This document shows positions 23,983 through 35,923 of a stretch of DNA of 64,000 bases, one piece after another. The position numbers and the translations under genes are program-made. The first letter of the stretch is position 1, and every line of letters begins with the position of its first letter. Location: the NCBI GenBank assembly GCA_022385755.1, contig MU278350.1:253965-317964 (forward strand). Reading direction: 5' to 3'. The notes under the pieces are model-generated. The model saw nothing but the letters and a program-made list of their open reading frames with translations. It searched no databases and was not told the DNA's origin. The DNA comes from Trametopsis cervina (lineage: Eukaryota > Basidiomycota > Agaricomycetes > Polyporales > Irpicaceae).

Positions 23983-25771
23983 ATGTCTCTGCCGCCACAA
24001 CTACTACACACTCTCGAAAACCTCAAGTACCAAGCGAAGGATGCTTTCTGGGCACTCTCATCCTGCATATGTCAGCAGTCAGCCAAAATCAAAATCAATG
24101 GGCGAACATGTACGTATATTGCTCGCCGTCATAGCTTGAGTACGGTCAGCGCGTTCGGGTATTGCTGACGAGTAGTCATGCAGTCAAGATCGTGAAGGTT
24201 CTGGGAGAGGGAGGTTTCTCCTTTGTTTATCTTGCGCAAGATGAGCACAGTGGGGTCAGTTCTCAAACTGGCCGTGTACTGCTGCGCTTAATCTGAATTT
24301 GATTGCGAATTCCACTAGAGACAATTCGCGCTGAAGAAGATCCGTTGTCCGAGTGGAAACGAGGATGTTAAGCAGGCGATGCGTGAAGTTGAGGCATACA
24401 GACGATTCAAGTACGTTCTCATGTACACCGTAATCACGATCGACGTGCTTATTATAAGCCATCCACTCAGACACCCCAACATCATTCGCATCCTCGTACG
24501 CAGCCCCCCTGTACCCATGTATAGCAATACTCACAAAGCCGACAGGATTCCGCTGTAGTCCAAGACCCCGCAGGAGACGGCCAAATAGTGTATCTCTTCC
24601 TGCCCTTATACAAGGCACGTCATACCGACACGACCGCCCACCCTCGCGCGCAGCTAACGCTTTCAAGCAGAAAGGGAACCTCCAAGACGCGATCAACGCC
24701 AACTCAATCAACGGCACCCACTTCTCTGAGAAAGATATGCTCCGCCTCTTCAAGGGCACATGCGAGGCCGTCCGCGCGATGCACGACTACCGCGCGCCGC
24801 TTGCCTCAAGCTCGAACCCACGACCGTCGCGCGAGAACCAGTCCTCGGCGGCACCCGCGTCAAGCAGGCAGAAGAAGAACATCAGTGTAGATAACGGCCA
24901 TTCGGACGACGAGGACGAAGACGACGCGATGTTCCCGCAGCCGGAAGGCGACTCCGAGGGCGGGTACTCGTACCATGGCCCTTCGAGCCGCTCGCAGTCT
25001 GCGCCACTCATGTCGAGGCAGGCAGGTTTGGATGACGAGGTCGTGTTCGATGGTGACGAGGAGTTGTCGCACATACAACAGAACGGCGCGCGTAACGGGG
25101 TGGCGTCGGGCGAGACTGAGTTGGTGCCGTACGCGCATCGAGACTTGAAGCCTGGGTACGTCGTCGCGGATATTATGCATATACACTCGCTGCAACTGAG
25201 TCGTCGCTTAGAAACGTCATGATCGACGACAACGGTCGACCTATCCTTATGGACTTTGGTAGTGCGATGAAAGCCCGCGTCAAAATCGAAACTCGGTCCC
25301 AGGCGCTGCTGCAACAGGACATTGCAGCGGAGCAAAGTACAATGGCGTATCGTGCCCCTGAACTGTTCGATGTCAAGACGGGCATGACGGTCGACGAGAA
25401 GGTGGACATCTGGGTACGCAAAATACGATTATGCATACGCGAGTATCCTGCGTGCTCACAATATAACATGACAGTCGTTGGGATGCACACTGTTCGCCCT
25501 TGCGTATTCACACTCTCCGTTCGAGAATACCCAAACTACGGAACAAGGCGGCTCGATAGCTATGGCCGTCATGAATGCGCAATACAAGCAGCCTGCGTCG
25601 CAGTACTCGCAGGGTCTGAAGGATCTCATTGACAGCATGTTGAAGGCTGATCCTCAGCAACGACCGGATATACACCAGGTATGCTGCCACCGAGTGTCTT
25701 TTAGATTGCAGAGCTCACTCGTGTCTCGTTAGGTGGTCGACATGACCAACAAACTGCTGCAACGCCTGTAA
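23983..25771 (+). CDS. Ser/Thr protein kinase, Env7/STK16 (NAK family)
   Basis: Fungal Env7 is a palmitoylated vacuolar-membrane kinase; human STK16 is its Golgi counterpart. The N-terminus carries a cysteine pair (SSCICQQ) suited to palmitoylation. Kinase motifs are the glycine loop LGEGGFSFVYLAQD, VAIK-equivalent FALKKIRCPSG, KQAMREVEAYRRFKHPNIIR, the catalytic loop HRDLKPGN (joined across an intron), DFGSA, the APE-equivalent YRAPELFD, and DIWSLGCTLFALAYSHSPFE. Between helix E (AVRAMHDYRAP) and the catalytic loop there is an insert of about 110 residues rich in Ser, Asp and Glu (HSDDEDEDDAMFPQPEGD). The stop is TAA at 25769-25771. At least five short introns were seen. The family call is strong; localisation is inferred. 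Confidence 0.9.
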
Positions 25772-25934
25772 TAGGTCACATACATACACACCTTTCCTCT
25801 CTTTGCTAGACTCGGACAATCGTGAAGTAGGGCGTTCCCTAAGATGTTTTACTTCTCCACGCTCCTTTAGTTATCTATTGCGCTATTATATGGAATACGT
25901 CGATCGCAACTGGAGAACGTAGGAACGCGTACGG

Positions 25935-27172
25935 CTATACGCGCTTAGAAGCTTTGGGAGATACCTGTCGCTTCGGGGCCCGCGCCTTGTTCTTAGGTAT
26001 GGGCTTTTGCGGTCTCGAGTCCGGTGGAGGTTTACTGCTGTCCGACTTGGCTGTCTTACTGCGAGTGTCCGACTTGCTTGCCTTCTTGGGAGCCTGGACC
26101 GCGTCCGACTTAGCTGCCTTCTGAGTTGTGTCCCACTCGTAGACCTTCTTGGAGGCCTTAATCTTCGCCGCTTGCTTTTTCGATGGTTTGAATGGCGGTG
26201 GTGCGATGTCCTTCTGAGTCGTCGTAGGCTGAGTAGGCGCCTTCGCCTCACTGGCAGGAGACGCAGGCGATTCGTCGCTGGCCACTTTCCGCCTCTTCTT
26301 CGGGGGCTGCTCTTTGTCTACAGCGTCCAAATCAATGGGCGCCGGCTGCTGCAATGCGATATGAGTCCTCTTCTTCTCCCGCTCCGCCTTCCGTTGGCGG
26401 GCCAGCTGCGCGTCTCGCTTTTTCCTCTCGCGCTTGACTTTGAGGCTCTCAAGCTTCTGTTTCTGTGATATGAATCTGGTTCAGCATAATTGGATACCTA
26501 CGACGCTCGCTGTTACTCACCCGCTTCAGCCCACGCTCCGATATAGGTCCGTTCAAGGGCTTGACCTCGCTCGGCGGAGGAGCCTCCTTGTTCATCGTCC
26601 GTATAAGCTTCCGCACATCAGCCTCGGGGCCAGCGTCCGCCACGAGCTCGACGAAGCGCGTGAAACGACGGTTATGTGCCTGTATGCTGTCAACTGTTTG
26701 AACTATGCCGGGCGGGCTGGTGGCGCGGACGACGCACCTTGGATGCTTTGTGTACCTCGGACATCGTGCGGTTCTTGAGAAGCTTGCCTGGGCAGAGTAT
26801 GCAGGCTTCCACCCGCGGGTCAAGGGAGATGATGTAGACTGAGTCCTTGACGGCTTCTGTGACAGACATTGGTGGGATTTTGTCTGCGTCTTCGTCCTCG
26901 CTCTCCTCGCTTTCTTCTACCTCTTGTTCATCGTCGTCTTCGTCTGCTACCTCATCTGTATCTGCTGGCAGCTCCACGGAATTCTCTCCGGCCTCTCCGC
27001 TCGCATCGTCGCCGTCGAGAGACTCCGCGTCCGTGCCGTCCTCGTCCGAGCTAGAATCACTCTCGTCCGAGTCGGTATCCTGCAACCCCAACACCTCCTT
27101 CATATCTCCATCCAGACCGAGTTCCTCCTCGCGCTGCCGCTTTTGTACTCTCTTTTGTACGCGTTTGAACAT
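25935..27172 (-). CDS. Acidic/lysine-rich nuclear-type protein, unknown
   Basis: I do not recognise a named family. Three exon blocks join MFKRVQKRVQKRQREEE through a long acidic serine run (about residues 35-100), a conserved-looking core (VYIISLDPRVEACILCPGKL, SEVHKASKAHNRRFTRFVEL), a coiled basic segment (KRKQKLESLKVKREKKR), and a lysine-rich tail with PPKKRRKVASDE, which resembles a classical nuclear localisation signal, ending SPKASKRV. Acidic blocks next to Lys-rich blocks are typical of nucleolar ribosome-assembly proteins; that is an inference from composition. It is transcribed divergently from the RNase II gene, with only 185 bp between start codons, and convergently with the kinase. 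Confidence 0.72.
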
Positions 27173-27357
27173 GCCTGCAGTGTGATAGTCGCGAGAATAA
27201 CCGTGACTTCGAAAATGAAAACGCGACTTGAAAACAGAGCCACCGGGCGTCTACGTATAATCTAGAGTTCCCTGTTTGCCACCACGTCTCGCTGGTCGGC
27301 TCATTCTCCGCTTGCTTCCTCTCTCAGTTGCAGGCCCACGACCGCTGGGGAGCTCGA
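27173..27357. promoter_or_regulatory. Compact bidirectional promoter
   Basis: The 185 bp between the divergent start codons at 27172 and 27358 must carry the promoters of both genes. It includes a short AT-rich stretch and no obvious TATA box. Shared regulation of the nuclear-type protein and the mitochondrial RNase is possible but not shown. Confidence 0.5.
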
Positions 27358-30279
27358 ATGCATCGCCGTAGTCTCTCGTGTCTCATTGAAAGTTCCGGGT
27401 CACGCACATGTCTGCGTCGATTCCAATCCGACTCTCGCGGTCCTTCCGCCACCGCGGCTACGGAATCTCAGCATGAAAGCTCACCGTCCTCGCCTGGCGA
27501 ATGGAGGCGCAGAGAGAAGCCTCAAGGATTTGCTCCTAAACGTCGAGGAGGCGTAGACGTGACGGCAGACTTCACCAGACGGCTGGTGCAAACAGCTGTG
27601 AAGAATGCGGACAGGCCTGAATGGAAGCGTGCGAGCACGTCGACGAGAAAGAAACAGACTTTCACCCAGCCACAGGCGTCGTTCATCGCCAGAAAACCAA
27701 CTAAGGAGGAACAAGAGTTTATGAAAGTAGACGTGGCTCCCGATGCCACGGCAGACGACGACTATCTCGCTCTGGAGTTGATTCAGCCAGGTGTTCTAGT
27801 CGAGTTGAGGAGGTATGTGCTCGTTACTTATTGGTGTTAGTTCTACCTGACTTATACTATTCCTTGAAGAAACGGCCAGGACCTCCATGCCGTTGTTGTG
27901 GATCTAATAGTGCGAGGAGGCGTGGCTATGGTCAACAGCATGTCCTTGAACGGGAACATAATTTCGCATCGGCGCACGGACATAACCTTCGTGGTTCCTG
28001 GATTCGTGAGCGCCGACCTCATGAGCAGATGTGGCTCTACGGTCGAACAGTTAGAGACAATCGATCGACGGCAAGCCGAAGCTCGCGTCGAAGTAGTCAG
28101 GCGGATATCCAACTTTGAACGGCAGCTGGACGCAGCGTCCCATGATACTGCTCTGCGCACCGCGCAAGTCGTGGAGAAGCTGAAGCCTAGCGATCCCAAT
28201 GCATGGTCAACCATATCCGCTTCCCAGGTCGCTCAACATCTGAGTCGGAATAATACCGTCTCATTGGTCACCTTGTTCTCCATCCACAAATACCTTATGA
28301 GTAAATACAAGCAGTACGTCGCCCCGGGCTCGTCTGTCATTGCCACGCAGACGTTCTGGGTCCGTCCAAGGAACGAAGTTGCGGATCTGGAGCATGTAGA
28401 CAACATGGTGATACGACACGATCCCCGAGTCTCAAACTTCGTCGAGAAGGCGAAGGAGCTCATCTCTGCACGCCGCGCTCTCGATAACGTTTCCTCGAAC
28501 CTGACCATCGAACCTCATCCGACTGTCACATTCACTGAAGACGAACAAGCCATCATCCGCTTTTTGAAGGCTTTTGTACGAACTCGCCGTTCGTTCCAAA
28601 AGGACCCATATCAGCCTTCCGCTGTCGCGATCATGCGCCAACTAGGCCTATATGAAGATCACGCCGTCACTACAGGACTCGTCCATAGGTTCCTTATCGA
28701 GATTGGTGCGCTTTCCCCATGGGCGGAGCCCAGGATATTTGGTGCTGCTCTTGAGGCACGGCCGATTGTTATGCCGCCTCCAGACTCGCAAATATCAATG
28801 CCGCAACGCATTTTACCGAACCACTTCTACCCTGAAGACCCGGTGGCCAACATCCGTCACGACTTCGGTGACCTGGCTGTGTATGTCATTGATGACGCCA
28901 CAGCGCAAGAGCTGGATGACGGTATGTCGGTAGAACCGGACACTGTCCCTGGGAACTACTGGGTCCATGTCCATATCGCCGACCCGACGTCCATCCTGCA
29001 TCCCTTACACAGCGAAGCTCAGCGGGCCCGCCAGCGGATGTTTTCCGATTACATGATACTCGACTCCAATCCCATGCTGTCTCCTGCGGTCAAGCCGGAA
29101 CGCCTGAGTCTGGGTGCTAAAGTTCCTGCCCATAAATGCCTCACTTTCAGCTTCAAAGTCGTCGAGAACGGCGACATCACAGATTATGCGGTGCGGGCAT
29201 CAACCGTCAGGAATATGCAAGTCTATACGTACGACCAAGTCGACGCTGCCTTGGGCGTGCCGATGACGATGACAAGATATCCCTTTGGACCGCCTCCCGC
29301 TAATGCAACCGCTCCCGCTTTCCCCCCACTCGAGCAGCGTGCTCTTGACGACCTTCGTATACTCAACGAACTACAGAAACGGCTTTCGTCGCGGACAGCG
29401 GAACGGGGCACCTTGCAAATGATGCAGAGCAGGTCATCTTTGAGGTTGAAATCCGCGATCCAACCCTTGACTGTCTCAGATCTAAGTCGCCCGTATCGCT
29501 ACACTGGCTTCCCCGACCTCACGTATGTCGTCGAACAGCAGAAGTCGATGAACGCACGCCGCATCGTTGGTGAGTCCATGAAGGCCGCAAGTCGTGTGGC
29601 TTCCCGGTTCATGAGGGATCACGACATCCCCGGCGTCCGCCGGGCCCTTGGAGGTATCATGAATGCACCGTACGATACAGTGCAGCGCCTTCTGTCGCTG
29701 AGAGACGAGGACGGGGACCTCGATTTTTCGGAGTTCGTCAAGGCGCAAGTTGTCTGGCCGCAGGCGCATTATACCACGGATGTCAAAGGCCATTCGCAGA
29801 TGGGCGTCCCCGATGGTGAGGGCTACGTCCGCGTGACGTCCCCTCTCCGCAGGTTTGGAGACATGGTCCATCACTGGCAGATCAAGCAGGCTCTTCTCGG
29901 CCACAAAAAACCGTGCTTTAGTATGCAGTGGATGAAGGGGTTCGCAACCGAGTTGGGGCTGAAGGAGAAGGAGCATTCCCAGAAACAGGAGAAACATCTT
30001 GCGTTCTGGGCTTTGAACTTCATCGAACGGTGGCATGCCAGCGGGAAGCTCGTCGATGGACAGGATATCCTGGACAACATGGAAAGTATCGCCATTGGAC
30101 CAACCACCTTCGATCAAGTGAACGGTTCACCCCACGTCCGTGTCTTTGTCCACATCCTTGGCATGAAAGGCTTGGTCATCGATCTACCGACGGTCGTCGA
30201 ATCCGGACAAACCATCAAAACTAGATTCCATGCCGCGCGCATGGGCGCGGAACCTATGCTCCTTCTTAAAGCTATCTAA
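27358..30279 (+). CDS. Mitochondrial RNase II-family exoribonuclease (Dss1-like)
   Basis: RNB-domain enzymes degrade RNA 3' to 5'; fungal Dss1 is the nuclease of the mitochondrial degradosome with helicase Suv3. Exons 27358-27812 and 27870-30279 join in frame (ELRR-NGQD) to 954 residues. The N-terminus MHRRSLSCLIESSGSR is Arg/Ser-rich and lacks acids, as expected for a mitochondrial presequence. The catalytic core starts near residue 495 with YVIDDATAQELDDGMSVE, containing the aspartates that bind Mg, followed by YWVHVHIADPTSIL and MLSPAVKPERLSLG. The end of the RNB domain shows YVRVTSPLRRFGDMVHHWQI. An in-frame ATG at 27328 would add ten residues. The first catalytic-motif position is I-D-D-A rather than the commoner I-D-x-x-x-A-x-D; the pairing of aspartates is still present. 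Confidence 0.92.
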
Positions 30280-30394
30280 ATGCTACAACTCGCTATACAT
30301 ATACTACTAGACCTGATAGAAAATAATTATACTGTAACATATCGATAATCAATGCAAAGCAATCCTTCACTCGTTACGACGGCCCATTCCTCCA

Positions 30395-32784
30395 TTAATC
30401 ATCGACGCCCAGAGCAGCATCTCGTTTGGCCCGTCGCAGCACCGCTCTTTCCTCTTCAGTCATAGCATACCAGCCCTCGACACTCTCCTCAAGCTCCATC
30501 TCCCACTGCTCCTCCATCGCCAATTCCTTCTTTGTCTTCTTGGGAGGCGGAGGTCGAGGTGGGGGCGGTGGCGGCGTCCTTCTGTTCGGGTGAAGCGGTG
30601 CAATGCGCTTGAGCATGTTCTTGGACGACTTCGCGTACGGCGAGTAGGTCGAGCGAGGCGAGGCAAAGGGCGAGCCTGGTTTCGAGTTGACTCGGCGGAT
30701 TAGTTCGGACATAGGCGTGTTTGTTCTAGGTATCACGGAGCTCGCTCTTGAAACGGAACGAGCACCGAGAGCAGACGAGGAGGGCGGTCGGGATGGGGTC
30801 ACAGCGGCGGTCACATCAGGACTGCTGGATGGCCCGCCTAAGCCGTCATTCTCCTGCACGATATTAGCCACGATCATTGACAATTGAGGTTAGAGTACCG
30901 CACCTTTAAGCTTCCCTTACGCACTAGCGGGGGAGATGCGTGTGGTTCTGGCGGGGAGTTGCTACGAATGGACGGAGCAGGGCTGTCTATCTTCTTCCGG
31001 TTTGCACGGCCTTTCCCTTTTGAAGGAGCAGGGACAGAATCGACGTCCTCGTCGTCTGACAAGACCACAGCCCGCTTTGTTGCTTTGGCCTTTGCCTTTC
31101 CTTTCCCTTTCGCCTTCGAGCTGGACGTAACTGGAGGTTCTGGGTCAGGTTCTGGAATATCTTGTATGGTTTCTTCTGTAGGCTCGACAAACACGTCACC
31201 CGCTGCGGTAGGAGACTTCCGGGGGCTGCGTGACTTCCGCGGTGCAACTACGACCTCAACAACGTTCTCCTTGAGTCTTGCCATCTCCACCGTCGTAATT
31301 GTCTCCTTCTGCTCTGCATCCTGCTTCTTCTTCCGTTGACTTTTCTTCGCCGGCTTCGGTTTAGCTGGAGCTCCCCAATCCTCATCCTCATCGTCGTCAA
31401 CAGCTTTCTTACGACCCTTCGGTTTCGGCTTTGGCTTTGGATCTTCCATCCAGTCATCTTCCTCATCATCCTCAATCGCTTTTTTCTTACGTCCTTTGGG
31501 TTTTGCCTTTGAGCCTTCTGGCCTGATGTTAGACGGACCAGCCTCGACCGTGTCCAATGTTGTTGGATGACTAGCCGGCGGGCGACGCGTGATCGAAGAT
31601 GTAGCAAGGGGTAAGGGAGGTGGTGGCATGAGTTTCTGGCTGTCTTTTTCCACCGTATGCGCATCTAACTCGTCATCCGTGTTTACGACATCCATTTTCT
31701 TCCTTTTCCTGGAAGGCACTCGCGGTATAGGAGAGGATAGAGGACTTTCTGGCGGCCCTGGCGTAGATGTCGGAGGAACAGAAGATGAGGGTACCGGGAA
31801 GTCGGATGGGGGGAGTTGAGAGCTTAGGAGCGTTGTGTCCAGCGTCGCCACTGGAATAGTAGCCAGTGTTGATCCAGGTGCTTCACTCTCATCAGTAAGC
31901 CTTGGCCTCTTGGGCGAGTGACGCGAGCCAGTTGCCGCTTTGACTGGTGCAGTCTTACCCTTGGCTGATCTCGCAGAAGGGAGAAGGGAGAGCTCGTCAT
32001 CAGAGTCTGAGGTTAATTCAATAGTATCAATGACATTGATTGAGGGCTTCGGTTTGGCCTGTGGAGCTTTCACAGCCCGTTCGAGCGCACGCATCTTGGC
32101 ACGTTCAGATATGTCTGATGAGAAGGTTGATATGTCGGTTTGATGCGTATCGTTGACCTTCGTGACCTGAGCGGGGACTGAAGACCACTCGGTGATGGAG
32201 TCTGGCTGGGGTGGACGAGGAATTGAGAGGTCCGTGAATGTGCTGATGTGTGAGGTATTTGCGGATGAGGAAGTGGAAGTGGATGGGTTGGCAGCGTTTG
32301 CCCCCTTATATGCGGGCCTTGGCCTCGGCCTCGGTTTGGGACGCGGTTTCGCAGAGTCAGCTGTGAGAGATCCTGTTGAAGTTGCCTGCGAAGAGCAAGG
32401 AAATCTATGTACATACCATTCCCAGGTTCTGAAGGGCTTGAAATAGAGCTCGTCGCCTCTTTTCCATCGCGTTGAGGTACGGACGGTCCAGCAGCAGATG
32501 ACGAGCTAGAGGTCGGGGCCACAGGTAGGACGGCGATGGGAGGTTGCGACAAAGAGGGAGCCCCAGATGTATGCTTGCTTAGTCGTGCATCAAGTTCAGT
32601 GCTTTTGTCTGTTGTGGTTGTCGAGGAAAACACGAGGATGGCGAGATGAGTGACCTTCAACGTTGTCCGAAGGACATTATTACATACCGACTACTCTGCC
32701 GATGGCATTCAAGGGCGGGTCGACAAGCATACTTTCATCTTCACTGTCCGCAATAAATTCTTGAGTTTCGCCCGTACCAGACAT
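30395..32784 (-). CDS. Large low-complexity nuclear-type protein, unknown
   Basis: No family is recognised. The ATG at 32784 starts MSGTGETQEFIADSEDESML. Exon blocks follow at about 32640-32430, 32350-32150, 32140-30905 and 30850-30395. Features in order: proline/serine-rich segments; PRPKPRPRPRPAYKG; a possible SUMO-interacting motif INVIDTIELTSDSDDE; a KPKGRKKKAIEDDEEDDW and KPKPKGRKKAVDDDEDEDW pair, an imperfect repeat of a basic AT-hook-like block followed by acidic DDW; lysine-rich KAKGKGKAKAKATK; and a C-terminus with a PPPPPPRPPPPKK run and a short conserved-looking helix EEQWEMELEESVEGWYAMTE. Composition suggests chromatin association; this is inference. It is convergent with the RNase gene (115 bp between stops). 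Confidence 0.68.
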
Positions 32785-33212
32785 CCCTACTGCGTACGGC
32801 TGCGGAGATGATTAAGCAGAGTCAGTGGCAAAGGTCACAGCGGAGGCAAAGGAGAGAACGCGGCTCAGGTGTAGGCGCCTTTGACACGCTGTTACATAAG
32901 TCATGTGACCGTATATACAACGCGTCTCAGAATCGATCTAATTTGACGCCACCGTGACGGTCCCGCAGTCAATGACTTCGTTACGACTCCAAGTACCCCT
33001 CCCACGCTGCCCTTGTGTCCCCAGGGTTATTGCTTACCAAGACAATACCTCTCCGTGGTCTGCACTATCAGCTTAGTCAGACCGTTACTGCTCTGCACTA
33101 GCAGCATTGCGAGATGTAAGCGCAGGGGTATATATTGCACAAGCTCTGAGCTCAAAAGCACACCTATCTGCACATCCCCACTTATATTTCTACGCCTCAG
33201 CACAGTGTAACG

Positions 33213-34109
33213 ATGGCGCCTTCATCTACAGACTTCTTCCCTTTCGCGCTGCCTCACGTTGAACCTACCCAGAAACGCATCCGAGTCCTCTTCGGGGGAG
33301 AGTACATTGTAGACACCACGAACGCCAAATTAGTGTAGGTACAGCAGAGCTTCCCAGATACCCTTAATGCTCATTCATATGATAGGTGGACCCACCCATA
33401 CTTCCCTTTCTACTTCTTCAAGTCTGAAGATGTCCCCGAGAAATATCTGGTTCCAGCTGCTCCCTCAGATCAAGAGAATCAACAGCGTCGTTACGACCTC
33501 GTTGTAGGCGAGAAGAAAGCGGAATTGGCTGTCACAAAGTACCTTGCCGGTGAACTGGCGGGACTCACCAGCATCCTCTTCGCTGCCGCGGATGCGTGGT
33601 TCGAGGAAGATGAACAGACTTTCCTGCACCCTAAGGATCCTTATAAGGTCAGGACTTGTATGCACTATATGTGCGGGACCCTATCTAACATACATGTGTA
33701 CAGCGGGTAGACGTGTTCTCGTCATCCCGGCACATTCGGGTAGAGTTCAACGGACAGGAGGTCGCTAATACGAAGCGACCCCGCCTCCTCTTCGAAACTG
33801 GCCTCAGGGTGCGCACCTACATTCCCAAAGCCGACTGCCGCATGGACCTACTTGAACCAACGGAGTTAACAACGTCGTGCCCCTACAAGGTAGATACGTC
33901 TGCCACACTGACTTCACATGTCACTGACGATGATAACACAGGGTACCGCGAACTACTATACCATTCGTCTCCCGGATGGCACCACATGCGAAAATAGCGT
34001 TTGGTGGTACCGTACGCCTCTTCCCGAGGCTGTGGAGACAAAGGGCCTCGTTGCTTTCTATGATGAGAAGCTCGACGTCTATGTTGATGGCGTTCTCCAG
34101 CCACGGTAG
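33213..34109 (+). CDS. DUF427-domain protein
   Basis: Exons: 33213 to about 33335, about 33388-33648, about 33705-33889 and about 33942-34109, ending CGG TAG. The protein (about 245 residues) has two DUF427-like halves. The first carries RIRVLFGGEYIVDTTNAKLVW and FKSEDVPEKYLVPA, the second HIRVEFNGQEVANTKRPRLL, TYIPKADCRMDLLEPTELTT, CPYKGTANYYTIRLPDG and LVAFYDEKLDVYVDG. The CPYKGxAxYY block is diagnostic of DUF427, a small fold found in bacteria and fungi whose biochemical role is not settled. No signal peptide is seen. The ATG at 33213 starts MAPSSTDFF. Confidence 0.88.
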
Positions 34110-35006
34110 GCCGATCACAGACAGTTCTGGCAAAAACAAGCTTGTAAATTAGTCGCAGTCGATTTATCCATCACAGCGGAATGCTCGTTATATGTCGTGC
34201 CATTTACGTGTGTTCAGCCGTAGTCCACCTTCGTCCAGACGGTGCAAGCCGAACTCACCTCGAACGTGATTTTCGCAACCGATCTCTGTAACAATGTGGG
34301 CAGGCGCGAATCAAAATTTAAGCATGTAGACTTCCTTAGTTTGCGCAGGTGGGCGGAATGTTTCGACGCACAGTGAGGACACGGTGTTGGAAAGGGATAC
34401 TGTTTTAGCTACCCTGCTCCCGGACGGTTGTATCGACGCTCCTTCATCAGACTTTCTTCCTATTCTCTACTTGCTCAAGGCAAGCCGCCTCCAACTCCAA
34501 GCGACTTTCCAACTCCGACTTCTCTTTCTTCTGTGAGGCAACTCCGTCCTCGTCGGTGGACGCGCCACGAAGTACCAGCGGCATATCTAACCAAGAGGCC
34601 ACCACTTCTCCCGTCCCGGAGTACGTCTGGTATTCTCCGCTTCCCGCGCCGTGTGCGTGGGGTCCGAACCACGCAGATAGCTCCGACCAAGGGCCACATC
34701 AGGGATGACATAGTGTGAGCGTCGCTTATCCAGATATATGACCTCCGAGATGGTAGATGTACCCATTCCGAATTGCTGAACACAGCTAAAACACATGCGT
34801 CTCACAGCCACAGCCACCCTCCGCCAAGTTCATGGTCCCTCCACCACAAGCTGTGTTGAGGGTGTAGATCGTCACGTTGACGTTGGATGAAGTCACAGGG
34901 AATGGTAGCCCCAGATCGGGCTAGGACGGTCGGTGTCACGAACCTGACGGCGGAAGTACTGCGCGTAAGACACCAGGCCTGGCTCGCCAGATCCATGATT
35001 AAATTA
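34110..35006. other. Intergenic region with unresolved exon-like fragments
   Basis: About 900 bp between the DUF427 stop and the Vps51-like stop. A plus-strand frame at 34428-34718 (beginning with TTG, not ATG) and, on the minus strand, a stop-free stretch at about 34990-34880 reading SYAQYFRRQVRDTDR and WGYHSL look slightly protein-like, but neither can be built into a gene with a start codon and normal introns. The rest appears non-coding. Confidence 0.35.
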
Positions 35007-35923
35007 TTAGGTCATATTTATTGGCTTCGAGCCGGATGAATCTTGTATATCATCGTCGACGTGTGCAGGGACGAGATTCACTTCGACGATTCCGCCGAGC
35101 GATCTTGTGGATTTTGCGACGGGCGAGTTTCTATCGCTACTTCCGCGGACAGGCGAGAGATTTCTGAGAAGGCAGCTTTCAGGAGATCCATGTCAGCATC
35201 GAGATTCTCTGCACGAGTCTTCATCTAGTTCATTGTGAGAAAAAGTTTCGATGAACGTGCCAGCGATGCACGTACTGCTGCGATCGTGTCGCTTGCGGCG
35301 ATGAGTTCGTGATGGTGGTTGTACACCAGCGACTGCCGTTCGCTGTCGAGCTCTCGTATTTCTATAGGAAACGCGTTTGGTGAGGGGGAGCGTATTAGCG
35401 GATGAAGATTGATTGTGCCAGTTGGGACATAGAACATGGCGTACCTGTAAGAAGCTCGTTCTCTCGCTTGAGCAAGGTAGGCAGAGAAGACGTGGTAATA
35501 AGCTGCTCGTAATACGCCTTCGCGTCAAAGGCAGTACTATCTGTACCGTCATACGGAGTTAACGAAGAACAATTCACGATGCATGGAAGACGTACCGAGG
35601 TTCATAGGATCCATTACACCGTGCTTCCCCGTTCCAGGGGGCGGCGGACCGATCCCCAGTCCATAGTGTTTCCTCAGTAAATCTCGCGCCCGCGTCTTCT
35701 GTCCACTCATTGGGGGCGGGGTACCAGACGAAGGCGGCGGCTGGGGTGTGGCAGAGGCTCTTCTAGACCCTACCAGAGTAGAGCTGGACGCGACGCGCAA
35801 GGAGTTTGGTGAGTGTGGTCGAAGAGGAGACGCAGGGACTCGGGAGAGCGATGATGGTGTGCGTGGCGGTGACAAGGGTGGGGAAACAGGCGGGCTGTGA
35901 TTCGGGGTCGTCCTCAGCGACAT
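35007..35923 (-). CDS. VPS51: Vps51-like GARP/EARP tethering-complex subunit
   Basis: Vps51 is the small subunit of the GARP complex, which tethers endosome-derived vesicles at the trans-Golgi network. Exon 1 starts MSLRTTPNHSPPVSPPLSPP and codes a Ser/Pro-rich tail, then the conserved core RARDLLRKHYGLGIGPP, DSTAFDAKAYYEQLITTSSL, PTLLKRENELLTEIRELDSE, SLVYNHHHELIAASDTIAAM, and KTRAENLDADMDLLKAAFSE, forming coiled coils. The last exon ends DIQDSSGSKPINMT with TAA at 35009-35007. Three or four short introns. Total about 240 residues, similar to fungal Vps51, which is much shorter than the animal protein. The N-terminal disordered tail before the core is longer than in yeast. Confidence 0.87.

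Noticed and set aside
24787..25335. 182-codon minus-strand frame with Ser runs
   Set aside because: Mirror of the acidic insert of the kinase on the other strand.
29482..30117. 211-codon minus-strand frame
   Set aside because: Antisense to the conserved RNB domain of the RNase II gene.
34428..34718. Plus-strand frame that looks like a mitochondrial presequence
   Set aside because: The first codon is TTG, not ATG, and no downstream exon can be joined.
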